Position numbers and translations under genes: made by a program. A stretch of DNA of 64,000 nt from an uncultured Castellaniella sp. (lineage in GTDB: Bacteria > Pseudomonadota > Gammaproteobacteria > Burkholderiales > Burkholderiaceae_B). Under the pieces are notes generated by a model, which worked only from the letters and a program-made list of their open reading frames with translations, made no database searches and had not been told where the DNA came from. The stretch lies in assembly GCF_937988725.1 (NCBI RefSeq), contig NZ_CALKHS010000004.1, forward strand, positions 62,001-126,000, given 5' to 3'. This document shows positions 8,781 through 17,384 of the stretch, piece by piece (the stretch's first letter is position 1; every line of letters begins with the position of its first letter).

Positions 8781-9331
8781 GGATGTGCCTTGAGGAGGGC
8801 GTCCGCCACGGCCGCCAGATCGTCGCGCACCTCGGTGCCGGCGGGCAGTTCGCCGCTGGTGCCGGAGGTTTCCCAGGTCTTGCGGCCCTTGCCCGTCAGC
8901 ACCAGCCAGGGCGTGCAGCCCGCGGCGGCCGCGGCCTGCAGGTCGCGCAGGCTGTCGCCCACCAGGGGAACGCCGTCCAGATGCAGGTCCATCCGCTGGG
9001 CGATGTCGCGCAGCATGCCGGGCAGGGGCTTGCGGCAGGTGCAGCCGTCTTCGGGCCCGTGGGGGCAGAAGAAGATGGCGTCGATGCGCCCGCCCGCGTC
9101 CGCCGCGGCCTGGCGCATCCGGGCGTGGATGGCTCCCAGGGTTTCCATGGAGAACAGTCCGCGCGCCACGCCGGACTGGTTGCTGGCGACGACGACCCGC
9201 CAGCCGGCCTGGCTCAGGCGGCCGATGGCCTCCAGGCTGCCGGGAATGGGGATCCACTCGTCGGGCGACTTGATGAAGGCGTCGCTGTCGTGGTTGATGA
9301 CGCCGTCGCGGTCCAGGATGATGAGCTTCAC
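8777..9331 (-). CDS. gmhB: D-glycero-beta-D-manno-heptose-1,7-bisphosphate 7-phosphatase
   Basis: HAD-family phosphatase in ADP-heptose synthesis for the LPS inner core. 184 residues. The nucleophile and acid/base Asp pair is D7-x-D9 (LDRDGVIN), and the zinc-binding loop is visible as CPHGPEDGCTCRKP. The start is a GTG that overlaps the glyS stop (GTGA). Orthologues in betaproteobacteria lie in the same glyS-gmhB-plsC order. Confidence 0.93.
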   Translation of the reverse strand: MKLIILDRDGVINHDSDAFIKSPDEWIPIPGSLEAIGRLSQAGWRVVVASNQSGVARGLFSMETLGAIHARMRQAAADAGGRIDAIFFCPHGPEDGCTCRKPLPGMLRDIAQRMDLHLDGVPLVGDSLRDLQAAAAAGCTPWLVLTGKGRKTWETSGTSGELPAGTEVRDDLAAVADALLKAHP

Positions 9332-11460
9332 GCGGCCAGCCTGGAAAGATCGGCCACCTGGTTCATCAGGCCGTGCAGGGATTGCAGCAGGGCCAGCCGG
9401 TTGCCCCGGATGCGCGGGTCCTCGGCCATCACCATGACGTCGGTGAAGAAGCCGTCCACGGCCGTGCGCGCCTGGGCCAGGATGGCCAGGCTGGCGGTGA
9501 AGTCTCCGGTTTCCAGGGCGGCCTGCGCCTGCGGCGCCAGTTGCCCGATGGTGTCAGCCAATTGCCGTTCGGCGGGTTCCGCCAGCAGGCCGGCGTCGAA
9601 TGCGGGCAGGGCGCCTTCGGCTTTTTTCAGCAGATTGCTGACCCGCTTGTTGGCGGCCGCCAGGGATTCGGCTTCGGGCAGGGTGGTGAATTCCATGCAG
9701 GCCCGCACGCGGGCCGCCACCTGATGCAGGGGCGGGCGCAGGGCCAGGACCGCGTCGATGGCGGCCCGGTCGCAGGTGGCCGCCAGCTGGTTGCGGTAGC
9801 GTTCGTAGACGAAGTCCAGCACGGCGTCGACCGTGCCGCGCGCCAGCGTGCCCGCGCTGAAATTGCCGGCCGCCTGCTCCAGCAGCGCGGCCAGGCGGGC
9901 CGGGGAATCCTGGCTGGCCTGCAGATAGCCGCCGGCCGTGAGCTGTTCGTAGGCGCTGATCAGGCCCAGTGCCGCGCGGCGCAGCCCGTAGGGGTCGCGT
10001 TCTCCGGTCGGCGCCAGGCCGATCCCCCAGATGCCGACCAGGGTTTCGGCGCGTTCGGCCATGAACAGCACCGCGGCGATCAGCGTGTCCGGGTTGACGG
10101 GTTCGTCCAGGCGGATGCGGTACTGGTCGCGCAGGGCGCGCGCGACTTCGGGGGGCTCGCCGTCGTGCCGGGCGTAGTAGGCGCCCATGATGCCTTGCAG
10201 TTCGGGGAATTCGCCCACCATCTGGGTGCCCAGGTCGGCGTGGGCCAGCATGGCGGCCCGGGCGGCGACCGGGAATTCCCCCCCCAGGAGCGGCGCCAGC
10301 CAGCGCGTGATCTTGCGTACGCGTTCGGTGCGTTCGAGCTGCGTGCCCAGCTTGTTGTGGTAGACGCTGTGGGCCAGGTCGGCGACGCGGTCGGCCAGCG
10401 GGGTCTTCAGGTCGGTCTGGTAGAAGAACTGCGCGTCGGCCAGTCGGGGACGCACCACCCGCTGGTTGCCCTGGATGATGGCGGACGGGTCTTGCGGCTG
10501 CATGTTGCTGACGATCAGGAAGCGGTGGGTCAGCGCCCCCGTGGCCGGATCGAACAGCGGAAAGTACTTCTGGTTCAGCCGCATGGTCAGGATCAGGCAT
10601 TCCGGGGGCACGGCCAGGAAGGCCTCCTCGAAGGCGCCGACGTAGACCGTGGGCCATTCCACCAGCGCCGTGACTTCGTCCAGCAGGGCGTCGACCGCGG
10701 GATCCTCGCCGATGGTGGCGCCCAGCGAGGCCGAGGCGTCGGCCAGCTGCCGGGCGATGCGCGCCCGCCGTTCGGCGAAGGACGGGATGACGTGGCCGGA
10801 ATCCGCCAGGCGGGCGGCCCAGTCGTCGGCCGAGGCGATGGTCAGCGGTTCCTGGCACAGGAAACGGTGTCCCCGCGTGATGCGGCCGGCCTGCAGCCCC
10901 AGGGCCTGCGCCGGGACCACTTCGTCGCCCCAGAGGGCCAGCAGGCGGTGCGCGGGCCGCACGAATTTCACGCTGGTGCGCCCGTCGGCCAGCTGGTACT
11001 GCATGACTTTGGGAATGGGCAGGTGGGCGATGGCGTAGTCCAGCGCCTGCTGCAGGCCGTCGGCCAGCGCCGCGCCGGGGGCGGTGCCATCGGCGTAGAG
11101 CACGTCCTGCTTGCCGTCGTGGCGGCGGATCAGGTCGGCCGGCGCCAGGTGGCCCAGGTTCTTGGCCTGCAGTTTCTTCAGCAGGGCGGGGGTCGCCGCG
11201 CCCTGGGCGTCCAGGCCGATGGCGGCCGGCATCAGTTTTTCGCTGTAGGGCTGGTCCGGAGCCTGTCCCAGCACGGCGCTGAGGTGCACCGCCAGCCGGC
11301 GCGGGGTGGCGTAGGCGGTGCTGACGCAGACGTCGGCCAGCAGATGCCGGGCCTGGAGGGTCTTCCGGATGCCCTCGGCAAAGGCGTTGCCCAGGGCGTT
11401 CAGGGCCTTGGGCGGCAGTTCCTCGGTCAGCAGTTCGACGATCAGGGGGCGGGTGTTCAT
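9328..11460 (-). CDS. glyS: Glycine--tRNA ligase beta subunit
   Basis: Beta chain of the bacterial alpha2-beta2 glycyl-tRNA synthetase, 710 residues. The N-terminus (PLIVELLTEELPPKAL) is the highly conserved family start, and the C-terminal third is the helical anticodon-binding-type domain (FYERYRNQL, EFTTLPEAESLAAANKRVSNLLKK). It overlaps both neighbours by four bases and is translationally coupled to glyQ. Confidence 0.97.
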   Translation of the reverse strand: MNTRPLIVELLTEELPPKALNALGNAFAEGIRKTLQARHLLADVCVSTAYATPRRLAVHLSAVLGQAPDQPYSEKLMPAAIGLDAQGAATPALLKKLQAKNLGHLAPADLIRRHDGKQDVLYADGTAPGAALADGLQQALDYAIAHLPIPKVMQYQLADGRTSVKFVRPAHRLLALWGDEVVPAQALGLQAGRITRGHRFLCQEPLTIASADDWAARLADSGHVIPSFAERRARIARQLADASASLGATIGEDPAVDALLDEVTALVEWPTVYVGAFEEAFLAVPPECLILTMRLNQKYFPLFDPATGALTHRFLIVSNMQPQDPSAIIQGNQRVVRPRLADAQFFYQTDLKTPLADRVADLAHSVYHNKLGTQLERTERVRKITRWLAPLLGGEFPVAARAAMLAHADLGTQMVGEFPELQGIMGAYYARHDGEPPEVARALRDQYRIRLDEPVNPDTLIAAVLFMAERAETLVGIWGIGLAPTGERDPYGLRRAALGLISAYEQLTAGGYLQASQDSPARLAALLEQAAGNFSAGTLARGTVDAVLDFVYERYRNQLAATCDRAAIDAVLALRPPLHQVAARVRACMEFTTLPEAESLAAANKRVSNLLKKAEGALPAFDAGLLAEPAERQLADTIGQLAPQAQAALETGDFTASLAILAQARTAVDGFFTDVMVMAEDPRIRGNRLALLQSLHGLMNQVADLSRLAA

Positions 11461-12362
11461 ACCTGGACCTCCGCCGGGGTTTCCAGCATGGGGAAGCCCA
11501 GCCGTTCGCGGGATTCGTAGTAGGCCTGCGCCACGGCCCGCGACAGGTTGCGGATGCGGCCGATGTAGGTGGCCCGTTCGGTGACGCTGATGGCGCCCCG
11601 GGCGTCGAGCAGATTGAAGGTGTGGGCGGCTTTCAGGGTGGCCTCGTAGGCGGGCAGGGCCAGGGGGACGTCGATCAGGCGCTTGGCCTCGGTCTCGTAG
11701 TCGTTGAAATGGGCGAACAGCATGGAGGTGGAGGCGTATTCGAAATTGTAGGTGGACTGCTCGACCTCGTTCTGGTGGAAGACGTCGCGGTAGTGGACGC
11801 GGCGGCCGTCGGGGGCCTCGGTCCAGACCAGGTCATAGACGGATTCCACGCCCTGCAGGTACATGGCCAGGCGTTCCAGACCATAGGTGATTTCGCCCAT
11901 GGTCGGATTGCAGTCCAGGCCGCCGACCTGCTGGAAGTAGGTGAACTGCGTCACTTCCATTCCGTTCAGCCAGACTTCCCAGCCCAGGCCCCAGGCGCCC
12001 AGCGTAGGGTTTTCCCAGTCGTCCTCGACGAAGCGGATGTCGTGCTGCTGCGGATCGATGCCGACGGCCTTCAGGGACCCGAGGTACAGGTCCAGGATGT
12101 TCAGCGGCGCGGGTTTCAGGACCACCTGGAACTGATAATAGTGCTGCAGCCGGTTGGGGTTGTCGCCGTAGCGTCCGTCCTTGGGGCGCCGCGATGGCTG
12201 GACATAGGCCGCCCGCCAGGGTTCCGGGCCGATGGCGCGCAGGAAGGTGGCGGTGTGGGATGTTCCGGCCCCGACTTCCATGTCGTAGGGTTGCAGCAGG
12301 GTGCAGCCCTGTCGGTCCCAATATTGCTGGAGCGATAAAATCAGTTGTTGGAATGTAAGCAT
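11457..12362 (-). CDS. glyQ: Glycine--tRNA ligase alpha subunit
   Basis: Catalytic alpha chain of the heterotetrameric glycyl-tRNA synthetase, 301 residues. The protein starts MLTFQQLILSLQQYWDRQGC, the near-invariant N-terminus of GlyQ, which fixes the start although the frame is open further upstream into the divergent gene. Class II synthetase motifs are visible (AYVQPSRRPKDGRYGDNPNR; GLERLAMYLQG). First gene of the minus-strand operon; it is divergent from the crotonase gene with about 95 bases between start codons. Confidence 0.97.
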   Translation of the reverse strand: MLTFQQLILSLQQYWDRQGCTLLQPYDMEVGAGTSHTATFLRAIGPEPWRAAYVQPSRRPKDGRYGDNPNRLQHYYQFQVVLKPAPLNILDLYLGSLKAVGIDPQQHDIRFVEDDWENPTLGAWGLGWEVWLNGMEVTQFTYFQQVGGLDCNPTMGEITYGLERLAMYLQGVESVYDLVWTEAPDGRRVHYRDVFHQNEVEQSTYNFEYASTSMLFAHFNDYETEAKRLIDVPLALPAYEATLKAAHTFNLLDARGAISVTERATYIGRIRNLSRAVAQAYYESRERLGFPMLETPAEVQV

Positions 12363-12458
12363 GACGTGGCGGGTGATCCGCAAGGTTCGTATCCGAATCT
12401 CGGGTACAGTGCGGACTGCGCCCGAAACGGCCATTTTATCCACTTTGTCGGAGAACAC

Positions 12459-13226
12459 ATGAGCGAGTGCCTGGAAGTCCAGCGGCAGGACGGTATCCTG
12501 ATCCTGCGCCTGAATCGGCCGCAGGCCCGTAACGCCGTCAATCTGGAAGCGGCCCAGGCGCTGGCCGCAGGCCTTGACGTCCTGGATGCCGACCCGCAAT
12601 TGCGCCTGGGCATCCTGACCGGGGCCGGCGGGCACTTCTGCGCAGGCATGGACCTGAAGGCCTTCGCCGCCACCGGCCAGCGCCCCTACGTCGGCGACCG
12701 GGGCTTCGGCGGGCTGTGCGAACGCCCGCCGCAGAAGCCCCTGATCGCCGCCGTCGAAGGCTATGCCCTGGCGGGCGGCTGCGAACTGGCCCTGGCCTGC
12801 GACCTGATCGTGGCGGCCCGCGACGCGCAGTTCGGCGTGCCCGAGGTCAAGCGCGGGCTGGTGCCGGGGTCCGGCGGCATGCTGCGCCTGCCTTCGCGCA
12901 TTCCCTATCACGTCGCCATGGAAGCGGTGCTGACCGGCGACCTGTTCCCGGCCGAACGCTTCCATCAGCTGGGGCTGGTCAACCGCCTGGCGGAACCCGG
13001 CGGCGCCCTGGACGCCGCCCTGGCCCTGGCGCGGACCATCGCGGCCAATGGCCCGCTGGCGGTGCGCACGGCCAAATCCATCATCTCGCAATCGCGCAAC
13101 TGGCGTCCGGACGACATGTTCGATCTGCAGCGCCCGCGCATCGCCCACATTTTCACATCCGAGGACGCGCGCGAAGGCGCGACCGCGTTCGCCGAAAAAC
13201 GACCCCCGGTCTGGAAGGGAAAGTAA
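12459..13226 (+). CDS. Enoyl-CoA hydratase/isomerase family protein (crotonase)
   Basis: 255-residue crotonase-superfamily enzyme acting on an acyl-CoA thioester. The oxyanion-hole regions are visible (HFCAGMDLKAFA and EGYALAGGCELALACDL), as is the PEVKRGLVPGSGGMLRLP segment. The start was put at an ATG with a GGAG ribosome site; an earlier in-frame ATG would add a 38-residue tail unlike the family. Its stop overlaps the fumarase ATG by one base. The exact substrate cannot be read from the sequence; the partner genes suggest a short dicarboxylyl-CoA route. Confidence 0.85.
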   Translation: MSECLEVQRQDGILILRLNRPQARNAVNLEAAQALAAGLDVLDADPQLRLGILTGAGGHFCAGMDLKAFAATGQRPYVGDRGFGGLCERPPQKPLIAAVEGYALAGGCELALACDLIVAARDAQFGVPEVKRGLVPGSGGMLRLPSRIPYHVAMEAVLTGDLFPAERFHQLGLVNRLAEPGGALDAALALARTIAANGPLAVRTAKSIISQSRNWRPDDMFDLQRPRIAHIFTSEDAREGATAFAEKRPPVWKGK

Positions 13227-14749
13227 TGACCACCATCACTGAACACGATCTGATCCAATCCATCGAGGATGCCGTCCAGTTCATCAGCATCTACCACCCG
13301 CTGGACTACATCCATCACCTGGCTCGCGCCTACGAGGTCGAGGAAAGCCCCGCCGCCCGCGACGCCATCGCGCAGATCCTGACCAATTCGCGCCTGTGCG
13401 CCGAAGGCCACCGGCCGATCTGCCAGGACACCGGCATCGTCAACGTCTTCCTGAAGATCGGCATGGACGTGCGCTTCGACACCCGCCGCAGCCTGCAGGA
13501 ACTCTGCGACGAGGGCGTGCGCCGGGGCTACACGAACCCGGACAATCCGCTGCGGGCCTCGGTGCTCGACGATCCGCTGTTCACGCGGCGCAACACGCGC
13601 GACAACACGCCCTGCGTGCTGCAGGTCGAACTGGTGCCCGGCGACATCGTGGACGTCCAGGTGGCGGCCAAGGGCGGCGGCTCCGAGAACAAGACCAAGT
13701 TCGCCATGCTCAATCCCAGCGACTCGCTGGTGGACTGGGTGCTCAAGACCGTGCCGCACATGGGCGCGGGCTGGTGCCCGCCGGGCATGCTGGGCATCGG
13801 GGTGGGCGGCACGGCCGAAAAGGCCATGCTCATGGCCAAGCAGTCGCTGATGCAGGACATCGACATGTACGAACTGCTGCAGCGCGGCCCGCAGAACAAG
13901 CTCGAGGAACTGCGCATCGACCTCTACCGCAAGGTCAATGCGCTGGGAATCGGCGCCCAGGGCCTGGGCGGCCTGACGACGGTGCTGGACGTGAAGATCA
14001 TGACCTGTGCGACCCATGCGGCGTCCAAGCCGGTCGCCATGATCCCCAACTGCGCCGCGACCCGCCACGTGCATTTCGTGCTGGACGGCAGCGGCCCGGC
14101 CGCCCTGCAGCCCCCGGCCCTGTCGGAATGGCCCGAAGTCCACTGGAAGCCCGACTACAAGGCGTCCCGACAGGTCGACCTGGACACCCTGACGCGCGAA
14201 GAAGTCGCGTCCTGGAAGCCCGGCGAACGCCTGCTGCTGTCCGGCAGCATCCTCACCGGCCGCGACGCCGCCCACAAGCGCATCCAGGACATGCTGGCGC
14301 GGGGGGAACCCCTGCCCGTGGACTTCGCCGGCCGCGTCATCTATTACGTCGGCCCCGTCGATCCGGTGCGCGACGAGGTCGTCGGCCCCGCGGGCCCGAC
14401 CACGTCCACGCGGATGGATAAATTTACCGATATGATGCTGGGACAGACCGGCCTGCTGGCCATGATCGGCAAGGCCGAACGCGGCCCGGAAGCCATCGAA
14501 TCCATCCGCAAGCATGGTTCGGCCTATCTGATGGCCGTGGGCGGTTCCGCCTATCTGGTGTCCAAGGCCATCCGGGCCGCCCGCGTGGTGGGCTTCGAGG
14601 ACCTGGGCATGGAAGCCATCTACGAATTCCAGGTGCGGGACATGCCGGTGACGGTGGCGGTGGATTCCCAGGGGGTCTCCGTGCACACGACCGGGCCCCG
14701 GGAATGGCAGCAGCGGATTGCCGCCCGCCTGGTGGCCGCCGGGGCCTGA
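13226..14749 (+). CDS. fumA: Class I fumarate hydratase (Fe-S), single chain
   Basis: 507-residue iron-sulfur hydratase interconverting fumarate and malate; some class I enzymes of Burkholderiales also hydrate mesaconate. The N-terminal alpha-type and C-terminal beta-type domains are fused. The three cluster-binding cysteines are Cys66 (RPICQDTG), Cys184 (GWCPPG) and Cys276 (PNCAATR); their spacing (118 and 92) is close to that of known class I fumarases. It begins one base inside the crotonase stop codon and is followed 28 bases later by a CitE-like lyase, so the three are probably co-transcribed. Confidence 0.93.
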   Translation: MTTITEHDLIQSIEDAVQFISIYHPLDYIHHLARAYEVEESPAARDAIAQILTNSRLCAEGHRPICQDTGIVNVFLKIGMDVRFDTRRSLQELCDEGVRRGYTNPDNPLRASVLDDPLFTRRNTRDNTPCVLQVELVPGDIVDVQVAAKGGGSENKTKFAMLNPSDSLVDWVLKTVPHMGAGWCPPGMLGIGVGGTAEKAMLMAKQSLMQDIDMYELLQRGPQNKLEELRIDLYRKVNALGIGAQGLGGLTTVLDVKIMTCATHAASKPVAMIPNCAATRHVHFVLDGSGPAALQPPALSEWPEVHWKPDYKASRQVDLDTLTREEVASWKPGERLLLSGSILTGRDAAHKRIQDMLARGEPLPVDFAGRVIYYVGPVDPVRDEVVGPAGPTTSTRMDKFTDMMLGQTGLLAMIGKAERGPEAIESIRKHGSAYLMAVGGSAYLVSKAIRAARVVGFEDLGMEAIYEFQVRDMPVTVAVDSQGVSVHTTGPREWQQRIAARLVAAGA

Positions 14750-14777
14750 TCCGCGCTTTTCACGATAGGGGGATACG

Positions 14778-15617
14778 ATGCCTGACACCTTGATGCGCAG
14801 CGCGCTGTTCGTCCCGGCCAACCGGCCGGACCGCTTTCCCAAGGCGCTGGCCAGCGGCGCCGACGCCGTCATCGTCGACCTGGAAGATTCCGTGGCGCCC
14901 GATGCCAAGGCCGCCGCCCGGGATGCGCTGGCCGATTATGCGGCCGATCATCCGCAGGACCGCCTGTGGGTGCGCATCAATGACGGCTCCACGCCCTGGT
15001 TCGAAGACGATCTGGCCCTGTGCCGCGAACTGCCCGCGGTAAGCGGCATTTTCCTGCCCAAAGCTCAGGCGGCCGAACACGTCTATAAAGTATCGGGCGC
15101 CGGCAAGCCGCTGATCCCCATCATCGAATCCGCCCAGGGGCTGCGGGTGCTGGACGACATCGCCGAGGCCAATGGCGTGGAGCGCCTCACCTTCGGCATC
15201 CTCGACCTGATGGTCGAATTCGGCACCCGGCCGCAGACCGAGGGCGCCCAGCGCATCCTGGACCAGGTGCGCTTCCAGATCCTGCAGGCCAGCCGCATGC
15301 ACGGCCTGGCCGATCCCGTCGACACGATCTATGCGGACTTTTCCGATGAGGCCGGCCTGGAACAGGCGGCCGTGCTGGCCCGCGACATGGGGTTCGGCGG
15401 CAAGCTGTGCATCCATCCCCGACAGGTGCCGGTGGTGCACCAGGTGTATCGGCCGCTGCCCGAAGAGCTCGACTGGGCGCGTCGCGTCGTCGAACACGCC
15501 GAGCGCACCGGCGAATACGCTTTCCGCCTGGATGGCCGCATGGTCGACCTGCCCGTCATCGAAAGCGCCCGGCGGGTGCTTGAGCGCGGCAGCCACTACG
15601 GGGCGCACTCGGCATGA
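14778..15617 (+). CDS. CitE-like CoA-ester lyase (HpcH/HpaI superfamily)
   Basis: 279-residue TIM-barrel lyase of the CitE/malyl-CoA/citramalyl-CoA lyase group, which splits a hydroxyacyl-CoA into two fragments using Mg2+. Family features are RSALFVPANRPDRFPKAL at the N-terminus, VIVDLEDSV, the metal Glu in IIESAQGL and the Asp in GILDLMVEFG, and the CIHPRQV segment near the C-terminus. A clear AGGGGG ribosome site precedes the ATG. There are no citD/citF partners, so it is not a citrate lyase subunit; a stand-alone citramalyl-CoA or malyl-CoA lyase is more likely. Its stop overlaps the thyA start (ATGA). Confidence 0.85.
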   Translation: MPDTLMRSALFVPANRPDRFPKALASGADAVIVDLEDSVAPDAKAAARDALADYAADHPQDRLWVRINDGSTPWFEDDLALCRELPAVSGIFLPKAQAAEHVYKVSGAGKPLIPIIESAQGLRVLDDIAEANGVERLTFGILDLMVEFGTRPQTEGAQRILDQVRFQILQASRMHGLADPVDTIYADFSDEAGLEQAAVLARDMGFGGKLCIHPRQVPVVHQVYRPLPEELDWARRVVEHAERTGEYAFRLDGRMVDLPVIESARRVLERGSHYGAHSA

Positions 15618-16606
15618 AGGCGTATCTGGATCTGGTGCAGTCCATTTTCGACCAGGGGTCCTGGCAGGACAACCGCACGGGGGTGCGCACGCTCAGCCTG
15701 CCCGGCGCCTGCCTGCGCTTCGACTTGCGCGAAGGCTTTCCCGCCGTCACGACCAAGCGGCTGGCCTTCAAGTCCGCGATCGGCGAACTGGTCGGCTTTC
15801 TGCGCGGGGCGGACAGCGCGGCGGATTTCCGCGCCCTGGGCTGCCGCGTGTGGGACCAGAACGCCAATGAAAACCAGGCCTGGCTGGACAGCCCCTGGCG
15901 CGGCGGACCCGACGACCTGGGGCCGGTCTATGGCGTCCAGTGGCGCCGGTGGCCCGCCTACAAGCTGATCGACCTGGATCAGCCGCGCAGCGCCGAACAG
16001 ATCGCCGACGCCCTGGGGCGCGGCTATCGGCAGGTCAGCGTGGTTGAAAACCCAGCAGGGCAGGGCGCGGGCCGCCAGGCCCTGCTCTACAAGGCCGTCG
16101 ACCAGTTGCGGCAGTGCCTGGACACCCTGATGCGCGATCCGGGCAGCCGCCGCATCCTGTTCCACGGCTGGAACTGGGCGCAGATCGAGGAAATGGCCTT
16201 GCCGCCCTGCCATCTGCTGTATCAGTTCCTGGCCAATCCGGCCACGCGCGAACTGTCCCTGTGCCTGTACATCCGCAGCAACGACGTGGGGCTGGGCACG
16301 CCTTTCAATCTGGCCGAAGGCGCCGCCCTGACGCATCTGGTCGCCCGCCTGACGGGCTACACGCCCCGCTGGTTCACGTATTTCATCGGCGACGCCCACA
16401 TCTACGAGACCCACGTGGACATGCTGCGCGAACAGCTGCGCCGGGACCCTTATCCCGCTCCGCAGCTGCGCCTGTCCGACCGGATTCCCGCCTATGCCGA
16501 CACCGGCGTCTATGCGCCCGAATGGCTGGAACAGGTCGAGCCCGGCGATTTCGCGCTGGAAGGCTATCGGCACCATGCGCCGCTGACCGCGCCGATGGCG
16601 GTCTGA
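15614..16606 (+). CDS. thyA: Thymidylate synthase
   Basis: Makes dTMP from dUMP with methylene-tetrahydrofolate. The dUMP-phosphate site RTG is at 21-23, the catalytic cysteine is Cys199 (ALPPCHLLYQF), and the RSNDVGLGTPFNLA block and C-terminal part are in order. At 330 residues it is much longer than the 264-residue E. coli enzyme: about 53 residues are inserted between the GPVYGVQW segment (103-110) and the DQLRQCLDTL helix. Start overlaps the upstream lyase stop by four bases. Confidence 0.95.
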   Translation: MKAYLDLVQSIFDQGSWQDNRTGVRTLSLPGACLRFDLREGFPAVTTKRLAFKSAIGELVGFLRGADSAADFRALGCRVWDQNANENQAWLDSPWRGGPDDLGPVYGVQWRRWPAYKLIDLDQPRSAEQIADALGRGYRQVSVVENPAGQGAGRQALLYKAVDQLRQCLDTLMRDPGSRRILFHGWNWAQIEEMALPPCHLLYQFLANPATRELSLCLYIRSNDVGLGTPFNLAEGAALTHLVARLTGYTPRWFTYFIGDAHIYETHVDMLREQLRRDPYPAPQLRLSDRIPAYADTGVYAPEWLEQVEPGDFALEGYRHHAPLTAPMAV

Positions 16607-16608
16607 CC

Positions 16609-16641
16609 GCGCGGGGCGCCGTCTATTTCCGCCCCCCGCGC
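16609..16641. terminator. Hairpin between convergent thyA and osmC-like genes
   Basis: GCGCGGGG at 16609-16616 pairs with CCCCGCGC at 16634-16641 around a 17-base loop. No T-run follows on either strand, so this is only a possible transcript end for the two convergent genes. Confidence 0.3.
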
Positions 16642-16684
16642 GTCCGCCCCGCTGCGGTGGCCGGCGGGGGCTTTCGGATGTCGC

Positions 16685-17107
16685 CTATTCGGCGATGATT
16701 TCGATGGAATGAGTGATTTCCGCCGTCTTTTCCAGCATGGCGACGGCGGAACAATACTTCGTGTGCGAGAGTTCGACCGCGCGCTCCACGGCGGCGGGGG
16801 GCAGGTCCTTGCCCGTGATCCGGAACGTGAAGTGGATCTTGGTGAACACCTTGGGGTCCGTGTCGGCCCGCTCGGCGCTGATCTTGACCTGGCAGCCGGT
16901 GATGGCGTGGCGGCCGCGTTTCAGGATCAGCACGACGTCATAGGCGGTGCAGCCGCCCGCGCCTGCCAGCACGGTTTCCATGGGGCGGGCGGCCAGGTTG
17001 TGCCCGCCGCCATCGGGGGCGCCGTCCATCGCCAGGACATGGCCGCTGCCGGTGCGAGAGATGAACAGCATGCCGTCCGGGCCTTGCCAGTCTAGGGTGC
17101 ATTCCAT
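16685..17107 (-). CDS. OsmC/Ohr-family protein (YhfA-like)
   Basis: 140-residue OsmC-fold protein. The two conserved cysteines of the superfamily are present (GAGGCTAYDVV and HTKYCSAVAML), so peroxide reduction is chemically possible, but sequence style is nearer the YhfA subgroup whose role is not settled. The start is the ATG before ECTLDWQG, with a GAGGATC ribosome site; the frame stays open for 37 more codons upstream, but those residues look unrelated to the family. It is divergent from the cytochrome oxidase operon. Confidence 0.85.
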   Translation of the reverse strand: MECTLDWQGPDGMLFISRTGSGHVLAMDGAPDGGGHNLAARPMETVLAGAGGCTAYDVVLILKRGRHAITGCQVKISAERADTDPKVFTKIHFTFRITGKDLPPAAVERAVELSHTKYCSAVAMLEKTAEITHSIEIIAE

Positions 17108-17242
17108 CGTGAGTGATCCTCGGGTGGTGGGGTGAAAGAAGCGGGGTCGGACCGGGTCGCCGGAGGCGCCGGACGTCGAAAAAACAGATATCGGAAATTT
17201 GCCGCTGTGATTTTCCATGAAAGCGGCGGAAGGTTCCTCCGG

Positions 17243-17269
17243 ATGCCCTCATAGGGCATGGGGGTTTTT
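17243..17269. other. Small perfect hairpin with T-run upstream of the cco operon
   Basis: ATGCCCT and AGGGCAT (17243-17259) form a seven-pair stem with a three-base loop, followed after five G by TTTTT (17265-17269). It lies in the divergent gap between the OsmC-like gene and ccoN. It may be a weak terminator or a protein-binding site; nothing in the sequence decides. Confidence 0.35.
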
Positions 17270-17292
17270 CCTATCTTGGAACCTGCACAGAT

Positions 17293-17321
17293 TTATCATA
17301 GATCAAAACTAACGCTACAAT
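17293..17321 (+). promoter_or_regulatory. Putative promoter of the cbb3 oxidase operon
   Basis: TTATCA (17293-17298) and TACAAT (17316-17321) are 17 bases apart. The stretch TTATC-ATAG-ATCAA at 17293-17306 overlaps the -35 and has one good Fnr/Anr half-site (ATCAA), but the other half differs from TTGAT at three of five positions, so oxygen control by an Fnr protein is only a suggestion. Confidence 0.4.
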
Positions 17322-17384
17322 CTCGGGTTGCCGAGAGCGGCCTGCGGCCGGCTCGGGCTTTGATTGTCCTTCACTGGAAGCGCT

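Noticed and set aside
9373..11520. 715-codon plus-strand frame opposite glyS
   Set aside because: Gln/Gly/Arg-rich shadow frame of glyS; no motif or ribosome site.
14778..15617. Citrate lyase beta subunit (CitE)
   Set aside because: No citD, citF or citC-like genes adjoin, so a stand-alone CoA-ester lyase is the better call.
17293..17306. Fnr/Anr box upstream of the oxidase operon
   Set aside because: Only one half-site matches; three of five positions differ in the other half and the centre falls on the -35 rather than at the class II activator position. Kept only as a remark.
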